A DNA stretch of 64,000 bases, taken from the NCBI GenBank assembly GCA_017436185.1, contig JAFSDP010000020.1, positions 1-64,000 on the forward strand, given 5' to 3'. Position numbers and translations under genes: made by a program. Shown here in pieces: positions 16,545 through 25,549 of this stretch (positions are counted from its first letter, which is position 1; every line of letters begins with the position of its first letter). Origin of the DNA: Alistipes sp. Its GTDB lineage: Bacteria > Bacteroidota > Bacteroidia > Bacteroidales > Rikenellaceae. A model generated the notes under the pieces. It was not told where the DNA came from and did not search any database. It saw only the letters and a list, made by a program, of their open reading frames with translations.

Positions 16545-19478
16545 TTAGAAAGGCAATCCGAGCGAGAGCGAATACCACATCTCTTCATTCGAGGTGCGGA
16601 ACAGCGAGAAGGTCACCGTCGAGGTGGCCGAATCGGGCATACGCAGCACATTGAAGTCGAACGCAAGCTCGCCACCTGCCGACCAAAGGTTGAATTTGTT
16701 GAAGCCGTAACGGAAGCGTGCCCCATCGAAACCTACCCCCAGGCGGATGCGCTTGATGAACAACACCGACGGAATACCCCACTCGGGATAACACAACGGC
16801 AGGCGGTAGTTGATCGAGGTGGCGGCATAGGATTCGCTCACAATCTCACCCACGCTGAATCCGCGCGGCACCAGACGAGCCGATTTGTAGCTTACCGGTG
16901 CATAACCCGAGGGGAAGCGGTAGCCCCCCACGGCATCCTGCCAGAGGCCCTCGATTTGCAGCGAGTGGTGCGGAGCCACACCCGGCAGGTAGAGGTTGCC
17001 ATAGAGCAAGGCCATCGAGGCAAAGTCGCTGTTGGTGGGATTGAAGGCATAGGCGGCCATCACCTGGTAGCCCAAGCGGGGCAGGAAATCACGGTAGGCC
17101 ATCTTGCGTTGTGCCCCCACCGAGGCCGAGAGGGTCAGCTTGTGGATGCCCTCGTTGTAGCCCAACGATTGGAGGTTCGAGACCGCATTACCTTTCCACT
17201 CAATGGCCGAAAAATCAGCCACATAACTATTGGCATAGTTCCACGCCGCACCCACGCTCAACGAGCGCACCACGGCGCCACGCTCGAAAATCAGGGGCAG
17301 GGTTGCCGAGGCCGTCAGCGAATAGTGGGTCTGCAAATCGGGCAGCGGCTGGAGGTAGTGCTGCTGGGTCTTGGGGTCGTAGTAGCCCACCGAGTAGGCC
17401 TCCTGACCGCCTCCGTAGAGGAAGTCCAGTCCAAGCCGCAACCCCAGGCTGCTGTTCCGCACACCGAGCTTGACGATCGACCCCTCCTCCTCGCTCCAGC
17501 CGTAGGTCAGATAGCCCTCGGTATTCGAGAGCAGGTTTTGCGAGAGGAGCGTAGCACCGAGGTTGAGATTCACTTCGTGGTTGTCGATGATTTCGTAGGG
17601 GTCAAAGGAGAGGGGGGCCCAACTGTGCAGGTTGATGCCTCGCAGCACCTTACCAAAACGGCGAACAGGCATCCGCTCGGCCTGTTGTGCCTCCTCGGTT
17701 GCCGTAAAACGCACCGTGTCGAGGTTGATGGTCTCCCATCCCCGATAGGGAGGATTGACCACATTGCGGGGCGTGGGTTGCCACTCGACGGTATCCGCCA
17801 GCGGAGCATCGAGGCGGGCAACGTGGTAGCCCTTGCGCGAGTAGGTTGTCAGCAACATTCCCTGCGCCGAAGGGGCGGGGGCAAAGGCACCGTAGCGGGA
17901 GCGGCTCAACGTACGCTCCACGCCACTGGCCAAATCGAGGCTGTGAATCTCGTCCTTACCCGAAGCAATGGAGCCGAAGTAGAGCACCCCGTTTTCGGCA
18001 CGTAAGTCGCTCAGCGTCACATAGGCGGGGCGAGTTACCTCACGCACCCCTTGCGACGAGAGGGCCACAATCGACATACCCTCGTCCTTGGTCAGAAGGG
18101 CGTAGAGCGAGGCGGTCGCAGCGTCCCACGCCAGGCCGTGAATCTCCTCGCCGATGGGCAGTACCAACTCCTCCCAGCCGCCGACACGCAACACATAGCG
18201 ACCCTCGGGGCGGTATTCGACATAGGCCAAGCCGTTGGGCGTAGGGGTCGGATAGAGCACCCGAGAGGCGCCCGAAACTCGCTTCGGACGGGATTTTTCA
18301 CGACGGGTGTCTATTTGCCAAAGTTGCGAATTGACCCGCTCTTCGAAGAGGTTTGACTGTTCGTATTCGGTCCAATAGAGCACCCCATCCTGCAAGGCGG
18401 GACGAGACGAAAGCGTACCCACACGGGCCAACAGCCGTTCGTTGCCCTGCGAATCGATGGTCACCAGACTAGAGGGTTTGGCGTAGCTCGTTTTGAGGGC
18501 CACTACCTCCGCCTCGTTAAGTTGCAAGGGCCAACGATAGGTGGTGTAATCCGACGAATCGATCTGAACAATCCGATGGCTGTTCTCCTCCACTTCGGCA
18601 AGGGGTTTCCAATGGGCGTTCAGGTGGGAGAAGGTGTCGTGAAAGAGGGCGTTGGGGGTGGTGTCGTAAAAACGCTTCATCCCCACACGGGTCGTAGCGA
18701 AGCAGTAGGGGTTGCGCACGGCAAAGGGGCCGATGCGGTCCCACATATTCTCGCCATAGCGGTCGTAGGCGTAGGCCGAAAGTTGATAACCCAGGGCATA
18801 GTGGTTGGGAATATGGTCACGATACGACCCTGAAAACCAACGGTCTATATTCTTCTTACGTTTGCCTCGGTGCGTGAGGCCGATCTCCTCGCCAATGGCT
18901 CGATAGGCCATCGAGAACGAGGGTTGCAGGCCTCGGCCGTAGCTCGACATCAACGTCTCGTTCAACACGGCATCGCCCTCCAAGGCCCACAGGGGCATAA
19001 ACAGCAGGCTTGTCACCGACCCCTGCTGACCGCCCATCCAACTCAAAATGCGGGGCAGACCACGACGCAGGTTGCCATACTGCGCTGCGTGGCGGTACTC
19101 GTGGGCCACCAACTGCTTGACCCAGGGCATCGAGTAGCTTTCGGTGGCGGGAAGCGAGAGAAATTCGATACGCTTCGGCAGGTACATCGCCAAGCCGTTG
19201 GCATCGAAATTCTCGGTGTGCATCACAAAGGGCATCCGCAACGCTTTGCGTGAGTAGGTGGCTCCGATGTAGGGGCTTACGGCCTCAGCATAGTGCATCA
19301 CACGGCGAGCCAACAGCGTGGCCGTATCGGGGGCAATGACCCGCAGCTCGCCACTGCGCATCTCCCGCCAACGGGTGGGCGCATCGGCACCCCAACTGTA
19401 ATACTGTGCTTGGGCTGCATCAACCATACACAGCCCTATCACCACCACCAAATAGCGCAACACCCTACAAATCCGCAT
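16545..19478 (-). CDS. Outer-membrane protein: HExxH peptidase domain, propeller, beta-barrel
   Basis: Encodes 977 residues from ATG 19478, which starts a signal peptide (MRICRVLRYLVVVIGLCMVDAAQAQ). An N-terminal gluzincin-like domain has HEYRH (His126, Glu127, His130) and a candidate third ligand Glu167 in LWALEGDAVLNE. A middle region of about 350 residues has PD40/TolB-like repeats. The last roughly 330 residues alternate in the manner of an outer-membrane beta-barrel and end in Phe (LSLGLPF). A cell-surface or periplasmic metallopeptidase anchored by its own barrel is the natural reading, but the substrate is unknown and activity is inferred from the motif only. Confidence 0.82.
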   Translation of the reverse strand: MRICRVLRYLVVVIGLCMVDAAQAQYYSWGADAPTRWREMRSGELRVIAPDTATLLARRVMHYAEAVSPYIGATYSRKALRMPFVMHTENFDANGLAMYLPKRIEFLSLPATESYSMPWVKQLVAHEYRHAAQYGNLRRGLPRILSWMGGQQGSVTSLLFMPLWALEGDAVLNETLMSSYGRGLQPSFSMAYRAIGEEIGLTHRGKRKKNIDRWFSGSYRDHIPNHYALGYQLSAYAYDRYGENMWDRIGPFAVRNPYCFATTRVGMKRFYDTTPNALFHDTFSHLNAHWKPLAEVEENSHRIVQIDSSDYTTYRWPLQLNEAEVVALKTSYAKPSSLVTIDSQGNERLLARVGTLSSRPALQDGVLYWTEYEQSNLFEERVNSQLWQIDTRREKSRPKRVSGASRVLYPTPTPNGLAYVEYRPEGRYVLRVGGWEELVLPIGEEIHGLAWDAATASLYALLTKDEGMSIVALSSQGVREVTRPAYVTLSDLRAENGVLYFGSIASGKDEIHSLDLASGVERTLSRSRYGAFAPAPSAQGMLLTTYSRKGYHVARLDAPLADTVEWQPTPRNVVNPPYRGWETINLDTVRFTATEEAQQAERMPVRRFGKVLRGINLHSWAPLSFDPYEIIDNHEVNLNLGATLLSQNLLSNTEGYLTYGWSEEEGSIVKLGVRNSSLGLRLGLDFLYGGGQEAYSVGYYDPKTQQHYLQPLPDLQTHYSLTASATLPLIFERGAVVRSLSVGAAWNYANSYVADFSAIEWKGNAVSNLQSLGYNEGIHKLTLSASVGAQRKMAYRDFLPRLGYQVMAAYAFNPTNSDFASMALLYGNLYLPGVAPHHSLQIEGLWQDAVGGYRFPSGYAPVSYKSARLVPRGFSVGEIVSESYAATSINYRLPLCYPEWGIPSVLFIKRIRLGVGFDGARFRYGFNKFNLWSAGGELAFDFNVLRMPDSATSTVTFSLFRTSNEEMWYSLSLGLPF

Positions 19479-19531
19479 CGGCAATTTTTTTAATTTTGAA
19501 TTTTGAATTCTAAATTTTGCATTTCTCTCTG

Positions 19532-19879
19532 TTAGCCGCCTGCCCGTTTGCAACGGTAACCGGCACGGGTCAAGAGTTCGACCACACGGTCACGGTGGTC
19601 GCCCTGGATGATGATTTCACCCTCCTTGGCGGCACCGCCCACGCCGCATTTCGACTTCAGTTCTCGGGCCAGGGCGGCCAAATCCTCGCTGCGACCCACA
19701 AAGCCCTTGACCAGGGTCACGACCTTACCGCCCCGCTGCTTGCGGTCCAACCAGACACGCAGGTTCTGCTCCGCAGGGGGCAACGTATCGGGCTCGGTGG
19801 GGGTATCGGTCTCGAATTGAAAGTCGGGATTGGTCGAATAGACCATTCCGAGGCGTGCTTTCCAATCGTTATCTGCCAT
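19532..19879 (-). CDS. yciH: SUI1/YciH family translation factor
   Basis: Encodes 115 residues. The C-terminal half is the eIF1/SUI1 fold with the characteristic RKQRGGKVVTLVKGF and KCGVGGAAKEGEIIIQGDHRD segments. The first 45 residues are a low-complexity Pro/Thr-rich extension. Bacterial YciH-type proteins are thought to influence initiation fidelity on the 30S subunit. The minus-strand box TAAATTTG (19928-19921) gives a leader of about 35 nt. The gene is divergent from the DUF4435 gene, with overlapping promoter regions. Confidence 0.88.
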   Translation of the reverse strand: MADNDWKARLGMVYSTNPDFQFETDTPTEPDTLPPAEQNLRVWLDRKQRGGKVVTLVKGFVGRSEDLAALARELKSKCGVGGAAKEGEIIIQGDHRDRVVELLTRAGYRCKRAGG

Positions 19880-19920
19880 AATTTGTACTCAATGTTGGTA
19901 TTTACTACGACTACTTTGCG

Positions 19921-19947
19921 CAAATTTACGAAAAATAATTATCTTTG
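19921..19947. promoter_or_regulatory. Divergent -7 boxes for yciH and the DUF4435 gene
   Basis: The minus strand reads TAAATTTG (19928-19921) toward yciH. The plus strand reads TATCTTTG (19940-19947) toward the DUF4435 gene and ends 8 nt before its ATG, so that message has almost no leader. Confidence 0.55.
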
Positions 19948-19955
19948 CTCATACT

Positions 19956-21008
19956 ATGGCGAACAACTTTACCGAAAAACTACTACGGCTCAACCCCTTT
20001 GGCAAGAGCGACCCCAACCCCGGATTGCCGGCCATCCTGCCCGACACCTCCGACAAGCACCTCGTGAAGGTCTATGTCGAGGGGTACGAGGATGTCGCCT
20101 TCTGGCGTGCCATCTTCGATAATTTCCGCAACCCCTACATCCGCTTCGAGATTTCGGTGCCCGATCGTGGCGACCTGCCCAAGGGCAAAAAGGTGGTGAT
20201 GAGTATGATTCCCCGCTCGTCGGAGGATCTGATTTTGTGTGTCGATTCGGACTTCGACTACCTCTTCGACGGAGCCACCGAGACGGCCCACCTGGTCAAT
20301 GCCTCGCCCTTTCTGTTCCACACCTACGCCTACGCCACCGAAAACTACCTCTGCTACGCTCCATCGCTGCATAACGTCTGCGTCAAAGCGACGAAGAACG
20401 ATACCCGCATCTTCGACTTTGTGCGCTTTATGGAGGGCTACTCCCGCACGATTTACCCGCTGTTTGTCTGGTATGCCTACTCGGCCCTGCAAAGCTCGGA
20501 GCACATCTTTCCGCTGGCCGACTTCAAGGCGGCCGTACGGTTGGGCTACCTCGATTTGAGCCAAAACGGCGATAACACACTCCTCTGGCTGGGGCGCAAC
20601 GTGGCTCGCCGTGAGAAGCTGCTCAAAGAGAAAAATCCGCAGATGGTTGCGCCGATGAAGCGTTTCGAGCAGCTCTTGGCCGCCCGAGGCGTAACGCCCG
20701 AGACCACCTATCTATATATGCACGGCCACACGTTGATGGACAACGTGGTGATGGTCTGCCTCAATACGGTGTGTCAGAAGTTGCGTGAGTTGTCGATTGC
20801 CCGCATCCACGCCTCCACAAAGAAGGGGTTGGCTCTGAAGAACGAGCTGGCCAACTACAACAACGCCCTGCGCTCGATACACGATGTGTTGCTCGACAAC
20901 GACAACTACACCGATTGTCCGCTCTACCTCAAGGTAAAGGCCGACATCGAACGATACCTCGATCGGGCCATCGCCAAACTAAAGGCCGAGGGCAAAATTA
21001 AAGAATAA
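19956..21008 (+). CDS. DUF4435 protein with TOPRIM-like motifs
   Basis: Encodes 350 residues, cytosolic. The N-terminal half matches DUF4435: an acidic motif YVEGYEDVAFW (Glu and Asp of an EGxxD-type TOPRIM signature), then LCVDSDFDYL, which supplies a DxD pair. These could coordinate Mg2+ as in OLD-family nucleases and primases. The C-terminal half is helical. No ATPase partner (as in OLD or Gabija systems) is next to it; the neighbours are yciH and fbp. Nucleic-acid processing, possibly defence-related, is an inference from the motifs. Expression is from its own promoter with a very short leader. Confidence 0.78.
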   Translation: MANNFTEKLLRLNPFGKSDPNPGLPAILPDTSDKHLVKVYVEGYEDVAFWRAIFDNFRNPYIRFEISVPDRGDLPKGKKVVMSMIPRSSEDLILCVDSDFDYLFDGATETAHLVNASPFLFHTYAYATENYLCYAPSLHNVCVKATKNDTRIFDFVRFMEGYSRTIYPLFVWYAYSALQSSEHIFPLADFKAAVRLGYLDLSQNGDNTLLWLGRNVARREKLLKEKNPQMVAPMKRFEQLLAARGVTPETTYLYMHGHTLMDNVVMVCLNTVCQKLRELSIARIHASTKKGLALKNELANYNNALRSIHDVLLDNDNYTDCPLYLKVKADIERYLDRAIAKLKAEGKIKE

Positions 21009-21011
21009 GCA

Positions 21012-21042
21012 AAAGGGGCTGTGACGAACACAGCCCCTTTTC
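21012..21042. terminator. Bidirectional terminator between the DUF4435 gene and fbp
   Basis: A perfect 13-bp stem AAAAGGGGCTGTG / CACAGCCCCTTTT with loop ACGAA, between two convergent genes. Confidence 0.9.
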
Positions 21043-21048
21043 GTTGTA

Positions 21049-23034
21049 TTACCGCTCCTTGATGTAGCCTCGTCGATAGGCACGGAGCAGGTTTTTCAGA
21101 TCTTCGATTTGCTCTCTCAGCTCACGGCCGATGTCCGTGTCACGCACCTTCTCACGGCGACCCATCATCTCGACAATCTGGGTCGTGCTGTGGATATCCG
21201 TACCATTCAAAATCGCCTCCTCGGCCGACTTGAAGGGCTCGTGCTGTACCAACTCGAAGCCACGGCTGTGATAGACCAACGTGTAGCCCGCAATGCCGGT
21301 CTTGTTGTGGTAGGCCTTGGCAAAACCGCCGTCGATCACCATCAGGCAGCCCCCCGCCTTAATCGGGTTCTCGCCCTTACCGGCACGCACAGGCACGTGG
21401 CCGTTGATGATGTGGCGGTGCGAGCCCGTCACACCAAACTCATCGAGCAGACGTTCGCACACCTCGGCCGAGTCACGCAGCGTATAGTAGGCCCCCTTCT
21501 CCTCCTTGTGGGTGGCCGTATCGGCGATGAAATAACGCTCGAAGGTGGCCATCTTCGACTTGCCGAAGAGGGGCGAATCGGCACCACTCCACAGGTACCA
21601 GAAGTAGTCGATGGCAAAGGCGCGTTCTTCCCCCTCGGCACCCAGGTCGAAGGCGGTGCGCACCAACTGATCGACACGCTGCATCAACTCCTTGCCCTTG
21701 ACCGTCGTTTGACCGATGGTCACCTCACGCAACGTGCCGTCGGCATTGAGCGGCACCGAGGCGTGGAACAGGAGGTTCGAGTTGTAAATCTCGTACATTC
21801 CGCCGTGCGAGAGGAGACATCCGACGTGGGTACGCAGACGCTCGCTGATGGTGAACGAGTGTTTCAGACGCTCCATCAGGTCGGCCTCCTCGGGGGTCAG
21901 GGCATAGGGGTCACGAGGATCGAGGGTCGGGAAGTTGCTATCGATAAGCGGATAGGTCACCCCATCGAGGGTGATCGTTCCGTTCTGTTTGTCAATGTGT
22001 TCCAACAGACAACGGTGCGCCATCCCCCACTCGGGATGCGCCTTGCACATCTGACCCTCCAACTTGAAGCCGATGACCGTAATGGCTTTGTGCATTTGGG
22101 CAATCAGACGCAGGGTCTTCTCGTTCAGGTCGGGACGATTCTCCTCGACGTGCGGAGCAAAGATGCGGCAGTCGTCGTCGGCATAGGTCTCCATCGCGAA
22201 GGTGGCCAGAGGGACCATATTGATGGCATAACCATCCTCCAACGTAAAGGTGTTGGCATAGCGCAACGAAAGACGCAACACGCTTGCAATGCAGCACATA
22301 TTACCCGCCGCTGCACCCATCCACAACACATCGTGGTTACCCCATTGGATGTCGAAATGGTGGTAGCCGCAAAGCGTATCCAAAATCAGGTGGGCACCCG
22401 GACCTCGGTCGAAGATGTCGCCCAGGATGTGCAGACGGTCAATCGAGAGGGTCTGAATCAGGTAGCAGAGGGCCACGATGAAATCCGACGCCCGACGGGT
22501 CGAGACGATGGTGCGGATGATGACATTGAGGTAGGCCTGCTTGTTGCTCACATCGGAGGTCTCGTGCAGCAGCTCCTCGATGATGTAGGCATACTCCTCG
22601 GGCAGGCTCTTGCGCACCTTCGAGCGGGTGTATTTCGACGAGACATCACGACACAAGACGATGAGTCGGTTGAGGGTGGTCGTATAGAACTCCTCGAGAT
22701 TGGTCTCGGTGCGACGTACCAACTTAAGCTTCTGCTCGGGATAGTAGATCAGGGTGCACAGCTCCTTGATTTGGTCGTGCGTGAGGGTTTGACCAAAGAG
22801 CTCTTTGACCTTGCGTTTGATGTTACCCGAGGCGTTACGGATGACGTGCTGGAAGGCCTCGTTCTCACCGTGCAGGTCGGCCAGGAAGTGCTCCGTGGGC
22901 TTGGGCAGGTGGAGAATAGCCTCCAAATTGATGATCTCGGCCGTCACACTCGAGACGGTCGGAAAGTCTCGTGCAAGGAGTTTGAGGTAACGCAAATCCT
23001 CCTTCACATCCCGTTTAGTAAGCTCGTTTGCCAT
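21049..23034 (-). CDS. fbp: Fructose-1,6-bisphosphatase, class III
   Basis: Encodes 661 residues, typical of the Firmicutes/Bacteroidetes class III enzyme, which is unrelated to the class I and II enzymes. It hydrolyses fructose 1,6-bisphosphate to fructose 6-phosphate in gluconeogenesis. Metallophosphoesterase motifs are visible: FLADLHGEN, GDIFDRGPGAH and WGNHD in the first half, and INGHVPV later. The gene stands alone, with a terminator at its 3' end and a long repeat-filled gap between its start and the lysC 3' end. Confidence 0.96.
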   Translation of the reverse strand: MANELTKRDVKEDLRYLKLLARDFPTVSSVTAEIINLEAILHLPKPTEHFLADLHGENEAFQHVIRNASGNIKRKVKELFGQTLTHDQIKELCTLIYYPEQKLKLVRRTETNLEEFYTTTLNRLIVLCRDVSSKYTRSKVRKSLPEEYAYIIEELLHETSDVSNKQAYLNVIIRTIVSTRRASDFIVALCYLIQTLSIDRLHILGDIFDRGPGAHLILDTLCGYHHFDIQWGNHDVLWMGAAAGNMCCIASVLRLSLRYANTFTLEDGYAINMVPLATFAMETYADDDCRIFAPHVEENRPDLNEKTLRLIAQMHKAITVIGFKLEGQMCKAHPEWGMAHRCLLEHIDKQNGTITLDGVTYPLIDSNFPTLDPRDPYALTPEEADLMERLKHSFTISERLRTHVGCLLSHGGMYEIYNSNLLFHASVPLNADGTLREVTIGQTTVKGKELMQRVDQLVRTAFDLGAEGEERAFAIDYFWYLWSGADSPLFGKSKMATFERYFIADTATHKEEKGAYYTLRDSAEVCERLLDEFGVTGSHRHIINGHVPVRAGKGENPIKAGGCLMVIDGGFAKAYHNKTGIAGYTLVYHSRGFELVQHEPFKSAEEAILNGTDIHSTTQIVEMMGRREKVRDTDIGRELREQIEDLKNLLRAYRRGYIKER

Positions 23035-23376
23035 AATTCACGCTTAAATCCGATTGCGTAGCCACTCGTAGGACTACATTTATACAAATTTACGCATTTG
23101 TTTTTGAAATTCAAAATTTAGCAGTCGAAATGAGATAAGGAGATTAAAGAGATTAAAGAAATTAAAGAGATTAAAGAGGCTGACCTAAAACCTTAATCTC
23201 TTTAAGATCATTAAAATCTTTAAGGTCTTTATCGCCCCCACCCCCACCCTCGTTTTTTGATTTTAGAGGTGCAGATTTTGCTATGAACGCAGTTCGCCCC
23301 GGATGGGCTGTACTTGACGTACTGCCCATTCGGGGCGGACAAGGAAGAGCAAAATATGCCCTATAAAATCGAAAAA
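23035..23376. repeat. Palindromic intergenic element at the 3' end of lysC
   Basis: The roughly 340-bp gap between fbp and lysC holds no gene. From about 23107 it repeats the unit seen at 12811-13056: GGAGATTAAAG tandem units, a GACCTAAAACCTTAA segment and its inverse, then the GATTTTAGAGG...CCTATAAAATC element. The core hairpin here is CGCCCCGGATGGGC / GCCCATTCGGGGCG with inner GTAC...GTAC. Compared with the copy after asd, both arms changed together so that pairing is kept. The right end stops 2 nt short of the lysC stop codon. Confidence 0.8.
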
Positions 23377-24633
23377 CTACTGTCGTTTGCGCACTATACG
23401 GACAGTGGCTTGGGTGGATTGTTTGATGAAGACCTTGGGACCTCGGGCATACTTGCGCCAAAGCTCCTCGGTGTAGCCACGAATGGTCAGAAGTTCCATA
23501 TCCTCGGCACGCATCACATCGAAGCCGCTCTTACGCAGGGCTGCCACCGCCTCGTCGATGTGCCACGACTTGTCGATGCAGAGGCTTAAGTTTACGGCCG
23601 AGTTGTGAATCAGATTGACCTTGAGGCGATAACGCTCCAGTAGGGCGAAAATTTTGGCAAACTTCTCCTCCAACACAAACGAGAAGTCGCGCGAACGGAT
23701 GGTCAGGAGCACCTGTTCCTTCTTCAGAATCAGGATGGGAACATCGACGTGGGCCGACATACCACGAATGACCGTACCCGGCTTGCGCTTATCGCCAAAG
23801 GGACGGACATAGAGGGGGATATTCTTGTTTTGCAGGGGCTTGATGGTGCGGGGGTGGATAATCTGCGCTCCGCTATAGGCCAACTCGATGGTGTCGAGGT
23901 AGTTCAGCTCGGCAATCTGCACCGCATCGGGGAAGATTTTGGGGTCGGCATTCAGCACGCCGTCCACATCCTTCCACACGGCCATCGACTCGGCATCAAG
24001 GATGTTGGCCACCACGGCCGCCGAGTAGTCCGAGCCCTCGCGACCGAGGGTTGTCGTCGTACCATCGGGGGCACCGCCAATGAAGCCCTGCCCGACAAAA
24101 ATCGAGTTCTTGGCACCGCTGACAGCCGCCTTCAAGAGGGGCGTTGAGGCCTCCAAATCGACCTCGGCATCCTTGTGACGCTGCTCGGTACGCATCGCCT
24201 GACGCATATCGATCCAGGTGTTGGGGACACCTGCATAGTTCAGGTACTCGGAGATGATGGTCGTCGAGACCAACTCGCCATAGGCCACGATGCGGTCGTA
24301 CCACATCTCGGCGTCGGCATCGACAAAGTTGTCGGCTGCCACGAAGACCTCCAAATCGGCAAAGAGGGCCTCGACCCGCTCGAGCTGCTTGGGGCCGTGC
24401 CACAACTCCTCGATAATGAGGGTGTGGTTGGCACGAATTTGGTCGATCTCGGCCTGTGCGGCTTGGGGGTCATGCTGGCGGGCAGCGGCAAAGACACGCT
24501 CCAAAGCGTTGGTAGTCTTACCCATAGCCGAGACAATAATGAAGAGTTGCTGCTCGTCGTCGATAATTGTGCGCAGGTTGCGGACACCGTCGGCATTCTT
24601 CACCGAGGCACCACCGAACTTATATACTTTCAT
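23377..24633 (-). CDS. lysC: Aspartokinase
   Basis: Encodes 418 residues, monofunctional, with no homoserine dehydrogenase domain. It phosphorylates aspartate, the first step toward lysine, threonine and methionine. The kinase domain starts KFGGASV (residues 5-11) and includes GQGFIGG and TTTTLGREGSDYSAA. Two ACT-type regulatory modules occupy about 290-418, so feedback control by an end product is likely, although which one cannot be told. It is divergent from dapD, and its own -7 box TAACTTTG (24663-24656) lies close upstream. Confidence 0.95.
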   Translation of the reverse strand: MKVYKFGGASVKNADGVRNLRTIIDDEQQLFIIVSAMGKTTNALERVFAAARQHDPQAAQAEIDQIRANHTLIIEELWHGPKQLERVEALFADLEVFVAADNFVDADAEMWYDRIVAYGELVSTTIISEYLNYAGVPNTWIDMRQAMRTEQRHKDAEVDLEASTPLLKAAVSGAKNSIFVGQGFIGGAPDGTTTTLGREGSDYSAAVVANILDAESMAVWKDVDGVLNADPKIFPDAVQIAELNYLDTIELAYSGAQIIHPRTIKPLQNKNIPLYVRPFGDKRKPGTVIRGMSAHVDVPILILKKEQVLLTIRSRDFSFVLEEKFAKIFALLERYRLKVNLIHNSAVNLSLCIDKSWHIDEAVAALRKSGFDVMRAEDMELLTIRGYTEELWRKYARGPKVFIKQSTQATVRIVRKRQ

Positions 24634-24655
24634 TGTTTTTCGGTATTACAAGGTG

Positions 24656-24683
24656 CAAAGTTAAGAAAAAATAGTTACCTTTG
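24656..24683. promoter_or_regulatory. Divergent -7 boxes for lysC and dapD
   Basis: The minus strand reads TAACTTTG (24663-24656) toward lysC. The plus strand reads TACCTTTG (24676-24683) toward dapD. The boxes are 12 bp apart, so the two lysine-pathway genes share one compact control region. Confidence 0.6.
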
Positions 24684-24711
24684 AAAGCGTGAAAAGAAAA
24701 ACATACAAGAT

Positions 24712-25533
24712 ATGAAACAACTGCAACATCTCATCGAAGCAGCGTGGGAGGATCGCACACTGCTGAAGGATCCCGCAACCGAGGCCGCCATCCGCGAGGT
24801 GGTGCGTCTGGTCGATGCGGGCGAACTGCGTACGGCCGAGCCGCTGGATTTGGAAAAGAGCCTCTGGCAGGTGAACGAATGGGTCAAGAAGGCCATCATT
24901 CTCTACTTCCCCATCCAGCCGATGCGCAAGATGCAGGGGGGCGAGATCGAGTGGTTCGACAAGATGGAGCTGAAGCACGACTACGACCAACTTGGCGTGC
25001 GTGTAGTGCCTTCGGCGGTGGCCCGCTATGGTGCCTACATCGCTCCGGGGGCCATTCTGATGCCTTCGTATGTCAATATCGGCGCCTATGTCGATACGGG
25101 TACGATGGTCGATACGTGGGCTACGGTCGGCTCGTGCGCCCAGATTGGCAAGCACGTTCACCTCTCGGGCGGCGTGGGCATCGGCGGCGTGTTGGAGCCT
25201 GTGCAGGCGGCACCCGTCATCATCGAGGACAACTGTTTCATCGGCTCCCGTTCGATTGTGGTCGAAGGGGCACACGTCTGCCGTGAGGCGGTGCTGGGCT
25301 CGAATACGGTCATCACCGGCTCGACTCACATCATCGACGTAACCGGCTCGGAGCCAGTGACCTACAAGGGTTATGTACCGCCCCGCTCGGTGGTCGTGCC
25401 TGGCAGCTACCGCAAGCAGTTCCCCGCAGGCGAGTACAGCGTTTCGTGCGCCCTGATTATCGGCCGCCGCAAGGAATCGACCGACAAGAAGACCTCGCTC
25501 AACGATACGCTCCGCGAGTTCAACATCAGCTAA
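24712..25533 (+). CDS. dapD: Tetrahydrodipicolinate N-succinyltransferase
   Basis: Encodes 273 residues (E. coli DapD has 274). It transfers succinyl from succinyl-CoA to tetrahydrodipicolinate in the succinylase branch of diaminopimelate and lysine synthesis. The N-terminal helical domain is followed by a left-handed beta-helix of hexapeptide repeats (YIAPGAILMPSYVNIGAYVD, then VHLSGGVGIGGVLEP). It is divergent from lysC and 17 nt upstream of birA, so dapD and birA are probably co-transcribed. Confidence 0.96.
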   Translation: MKQLQHLIEAAWEDRTLLKDPATEAAIREVVRLVDAGELRTAEPLDLEKSLWQVNEWVKKAIILYFPIQPMRKMQGGEIEWFDKMELKHDYDQLGVRVVPSAVARYGAYIAPGAILMPSYVNIGAYVDTGTMVDTWATVGSCAQIGKHVHLSGGVGIGGVLEPVQAAPVIIEDNCFIGSRSIVVEGAHVCREAVLGSNTVITGSTHIIDVTGSEPVTYKGYVPPRSVVVPGSYRKQFPAGEYSVSCALIIGRRKESTDKKTSLNDTLREFNIS

Positions 25534-25549
25534 AGTTGAAAGTTAAGAG

